DNA of 36,174 nt from Methylomonas subterranea. Its GTDB lineage: Bacteria > Pseudomonadota > Gammaproteobacteria > Methylococcales > Methylomonadaceae. Every line of letters starts with the position of its first letter. The stretch's first letter is position 1. The stretch covers positions 1 to 36,174 of the forward strand of contig NZ_JANIBJ010000040.1 of assembly GCF_024505185.1 (NCBI RefSeq). Reading direction: 5' to 3'. Position numbers and translations under genes: made by a program. Below the pieces are notes generated by a model that worked only from the letters and a program-made list of their open reading frames with translations, had not been told where the DNA came from and ran no database searches. Shown piece by piece: positions 34,628 through 36,174 of this stretch.

Positions 34628-35278
34628 TTACATTGTTAATTCAGATAAGTAGACTCGTTCTATTTTTCTATTCGATGCCTCGAATGGAATGCTTGATCGA
34701 GCGTGAAAAGCTTGCCAATTATCAATAATGAGACAAGCCCCCGTATGAGCAAAAATATGAACATTAGGAGTAGCGATCGAAATTCGTTCTTCGATGCGTA
34801 CTTGAAGTGACTTCGCTAATTTACCTATTGGCTCAATAAACAAATAGTCCCATCTATAGAAATCGCCTTCGAATAACCGAAGTGGACTCAGGCGCCCTTC
34901 CAGTCTTCGTCTCGGCCTGAATAGCGCTCTGCGCAAATCATTTGGATCCTCATGCTCAAACAGTGGAGCGGCCTTGATTATTTTTGTTGAAACAAATTTG
35001 GAAGCAGTGATGCACCGCAACATCAAAAATCTCGGAGGTCGATACCAATGCGCCATATCGCTATGAAATGGAAACTCCCCAAACCCATAAATGCCGCTGT
35101 AACTGCTTGCCTCGGTTTTAATAATATTGGAAGGCACTAATGTCTGTACCAAATCAACGCCTGGTATATTCGCAACTTTTCCTAGGTTGTTTGCTATGTC
35201 AAGGGAGTCATCGCCAATTAGATTCCCATTGAAGTCAACAAACCCATTATTCTTTAATTTGTTCGGATCGAAATACAT
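34628..35278 (-). CDS. TauD/CAS-like Fe(II)/2-oxoglutarate-dependent oxygenase
   Basis: A 216-residue protein with the facial-triad pattern of the TauD/clavaminate-synthase family: the HxD in FPFHSDMAHWYRPPRFLML and the distal His in IIDNWQAFHARSS. A following Arg (RKIERVYLSEL) fits 2-oxoglutarate binding. Family enzymes hydroxylate or oxidise small molecules, but some 2OG enzymes act on proteins or nucleic acids. It is somewhat shorter than TauD (about 280). The substrate is unknown. It is tightly linked (3 bases) to the downstream HEPN gene, so the two probably work together. The ribosome site before ATG 35278 is weak. Confidence 0.8.
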   Translation of the reverse strand: MYFDPNKLKNNGFVDFNGNLIGDDSLDIANNLGKVANIPGVDLVQTLVPSNIIKTEASSYSGIYGFGEFPFHSDMAHWYRPPRFLMLRCITASKFVSTKIIKAAPLFEHEDPNDLRRALFRPRRRLEGRLSPLRLFEGDFYRWDYLFIEPIGKLAKSLQVRIEERISIATPNVHIFAHTGACLIIDNWQAFHARSSIPFEASNRKIERVYLSELTM

Positions 35279-35316
35279 TTACCGAAAATATTATGCGAAA
35301 CAGTGAATTAAACAGC

Positions 35317-35553
35317 CTAAGTTTGGCAGGTTCCACTCAGATTGTAGTCATTCAATCCGATTGAGAGACCCTCCGCAACGGGTCGGTTATGATATGTCCT
35401 TATTTCCAAAAGCCGCCATTCATAACCTGCGTAGTCGTAGCGAAATCGGTGGCGGCTCAGGTGGTAAATGTCATGTGCTTCGAGTAAAGCAATCAGCCTT
35501 GCGTTTTCAGCTTGGAGATCGGCTAAAAGCGCATTGCTAGTCATCGATGCCAT
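35317..35553 (-). pseudogene. N-terminal stub of a large helicase/primase-type gene
   Basis: The first 29 residues, with the segment LLADLQAENARLIALLEAHD, look like the N-terminal helix that begins TOTE-type primase-helicase proteins (AENARLxALLxxHGI). After residue 29 the sequence loses any family resemblance and the frame ends at 35317. I read it as the 5' stub of the gene whose C-terminal end survives at 33002-33622. It overlaps the upstream gene's stop by 17 bases (or 8 if Met4 is the start), as in an operon. It could alternatively be a small real protein. Confidence 0.5.
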
Positions 35554-36088
35554 ATTCGGCTAACAATATTTCCATGTCGTCGCCAACACCCCAGCCGACG
35601 TTCGGGCCTTGCAGCGCAACTTGCTCGAGTCTGTCTATAAACACTGGGCGTTTGGCTTCCGGCAATGCCATGACATATTTCAATGCTTGTTCGAACGTAC
35701 GCACTAAGGCATCAAAATAGCCTTCATCGTCCATGCCGCAGTAGCCCAGAAAAACAAATACTTCTTCGCAATAGAAAATTGACAGTTCAGCCAGTCCTTC
35801 AGGTTGACCGACCGCTTTTTTGTAATCGGTAATCGCTTTCTTCGCTTTGGCCACTGAAATAGGCTGATTGCGCATTACATCAGGACAAATCCAGCGGGAA
35901 ATGGTGGTCTTATAGGGTTTAAGAATATCCTCGCCCAACCCGAATCGTGCATGCAGAAACGTTTGATTATCTTTATTCGCTGCGTATAGATCCTGTATAA
36001 GCCCGATCAGACCAATTCGATCGACGTCAGCCAATTTGGATTTAACGTCGCTCCAGGTTGCTTTGGATTTTTTCTGTTTGCTAGTCAT
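35537..36088 (-). CDS. DUF6155-like protein of unknown function
   Basis: A 183-residue soluble protein, mostly helical, with a lysine-rich start and the segments IGLIGLIQDLYAANKDNQTF, FGLGEDILKPYKTTISRWI, ISVAKAKKAITDYKKAVG and an acidic C-terminus. The pattern resembles DUF6155, a family without known function; this is from memory and moderately sure. Its stop overlaps the start of the helicase-gene stub, so it was probably the first gene of that former defence operon. It seems complete. The 86 bases upstream to the window end show no gene. Confidence 0.65.
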   Translation of the reverse strand: MTSKQKKSKATWSDVKSKLADVDRIGLIGLIQDLYAANKDNQTFLHARFGLGEDILKPYKTTISRWICPDVMRNQPISVAKAKKAITDYKKAVGQPEGLAELSIFYCEEVFVFLGYCGMDDEGYFDALVRTFEQALKYVMALPEAKRPVFIDRLEQVALQGPNVGWGVGDDMEILLAEYGIDD

Positions 36089-36174
36089 TTGCTGTCGGTT
36101 GTTTTCTTTTGGTTCGTTCTTGCAATTACCCTAAGTTATATCATCAGCATTCAGCGCTAACCATCACAGTCAGA

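Noticed and set aside
19471-36174. CRISPR array in the defence region
   Set aside because: No regularly spaced direct repeats and no cas genes were seen; the only direct repeats are the 54-bp pair and the short pair upstream of dndC.

Overview
The window looks like a chromosome segment of a GC-rich gammaproteobacterium. Gene content and order (gap-pyk; def-fmt-rsmB-DUF4390-ntrY-ntrX; rplM-rpsI) and protein style would fit a Methylococcales (Methylomonas-like) methanotroph, but that genus-level placement is an inference, not something the sequence proves.

Left half (1-19470) is ordinary core chromosome. It starts with a broken REP-associated transposase (RAYT) and a REP-like palindrome, then the minus-strand glycolytic pair gap-pyk. 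A plus-strand group follows: a TonB-dependent receptor, a membrane-anchored AttH/CrtC-like protein, then a signalling cassette of a periplasmic YfiR-type protein, a large hybrid histidine kinase with two receivers and an HPt domain, and a PleD-like response-regulator diguanylate cyclase. These three probably form a periplasm-to-c-di-GMP relay. Next comes a tightly packed translation/modification and regulation run (peptide deformylase, Met-tRNA formyltransferase, rRNA methyltransferase RsmB, a DUF4390 protein, and the NtrY/NtrX two-component pair), then rplM-rpsI.

Right half (19470-36174) is a mosaic defence region. A 5.5 kb unit carrying DNA-phosphorothioation-type genes (dndC, dndD, and an unusual dndE fused to a HerA/FtsK-like ATPase) lies between two identical 54-bp copies of the rpsI 3' end plus terminator. 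This is the footprint of integration at rpsI, yet no integrase is present. Next, on the minus strand, is a type I Wadjet anti-plasmid locus (jetB, jetC, jetD) with an Sfp-type phosphopantetheinyl transferase overlapping its 3' end. jetA is missing, and an IS66 transposase remnant sits where it would be expected.

Beyond that are a ParD/ParE toxin-antitoxin pair, a 5' fragment of a type I methylase gene cut by a decayed IS3-family remnant, and the C-terminal fragment of a superfamily II helicase. The right end holds a tight two-gene unit, a TauD-like Fe(II)/2-oxoglutarate oxygenase and a HEPN plus zinc-ribbon protein. This pair appears to have replaced the middle of the gene whose C-terminal part is the helicase fragment and whose N-terminal stub lies just upstream. 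A small DUF6155-like gene precedes the stub.

The two strongest candidates for something undescribed are the integrase-less rpsI-targeted dndCD + dndE-ATPase unit and the 2OG-oxygenase/HEPN-Zn-ribbon pair embedded in a gutted helicase locus.
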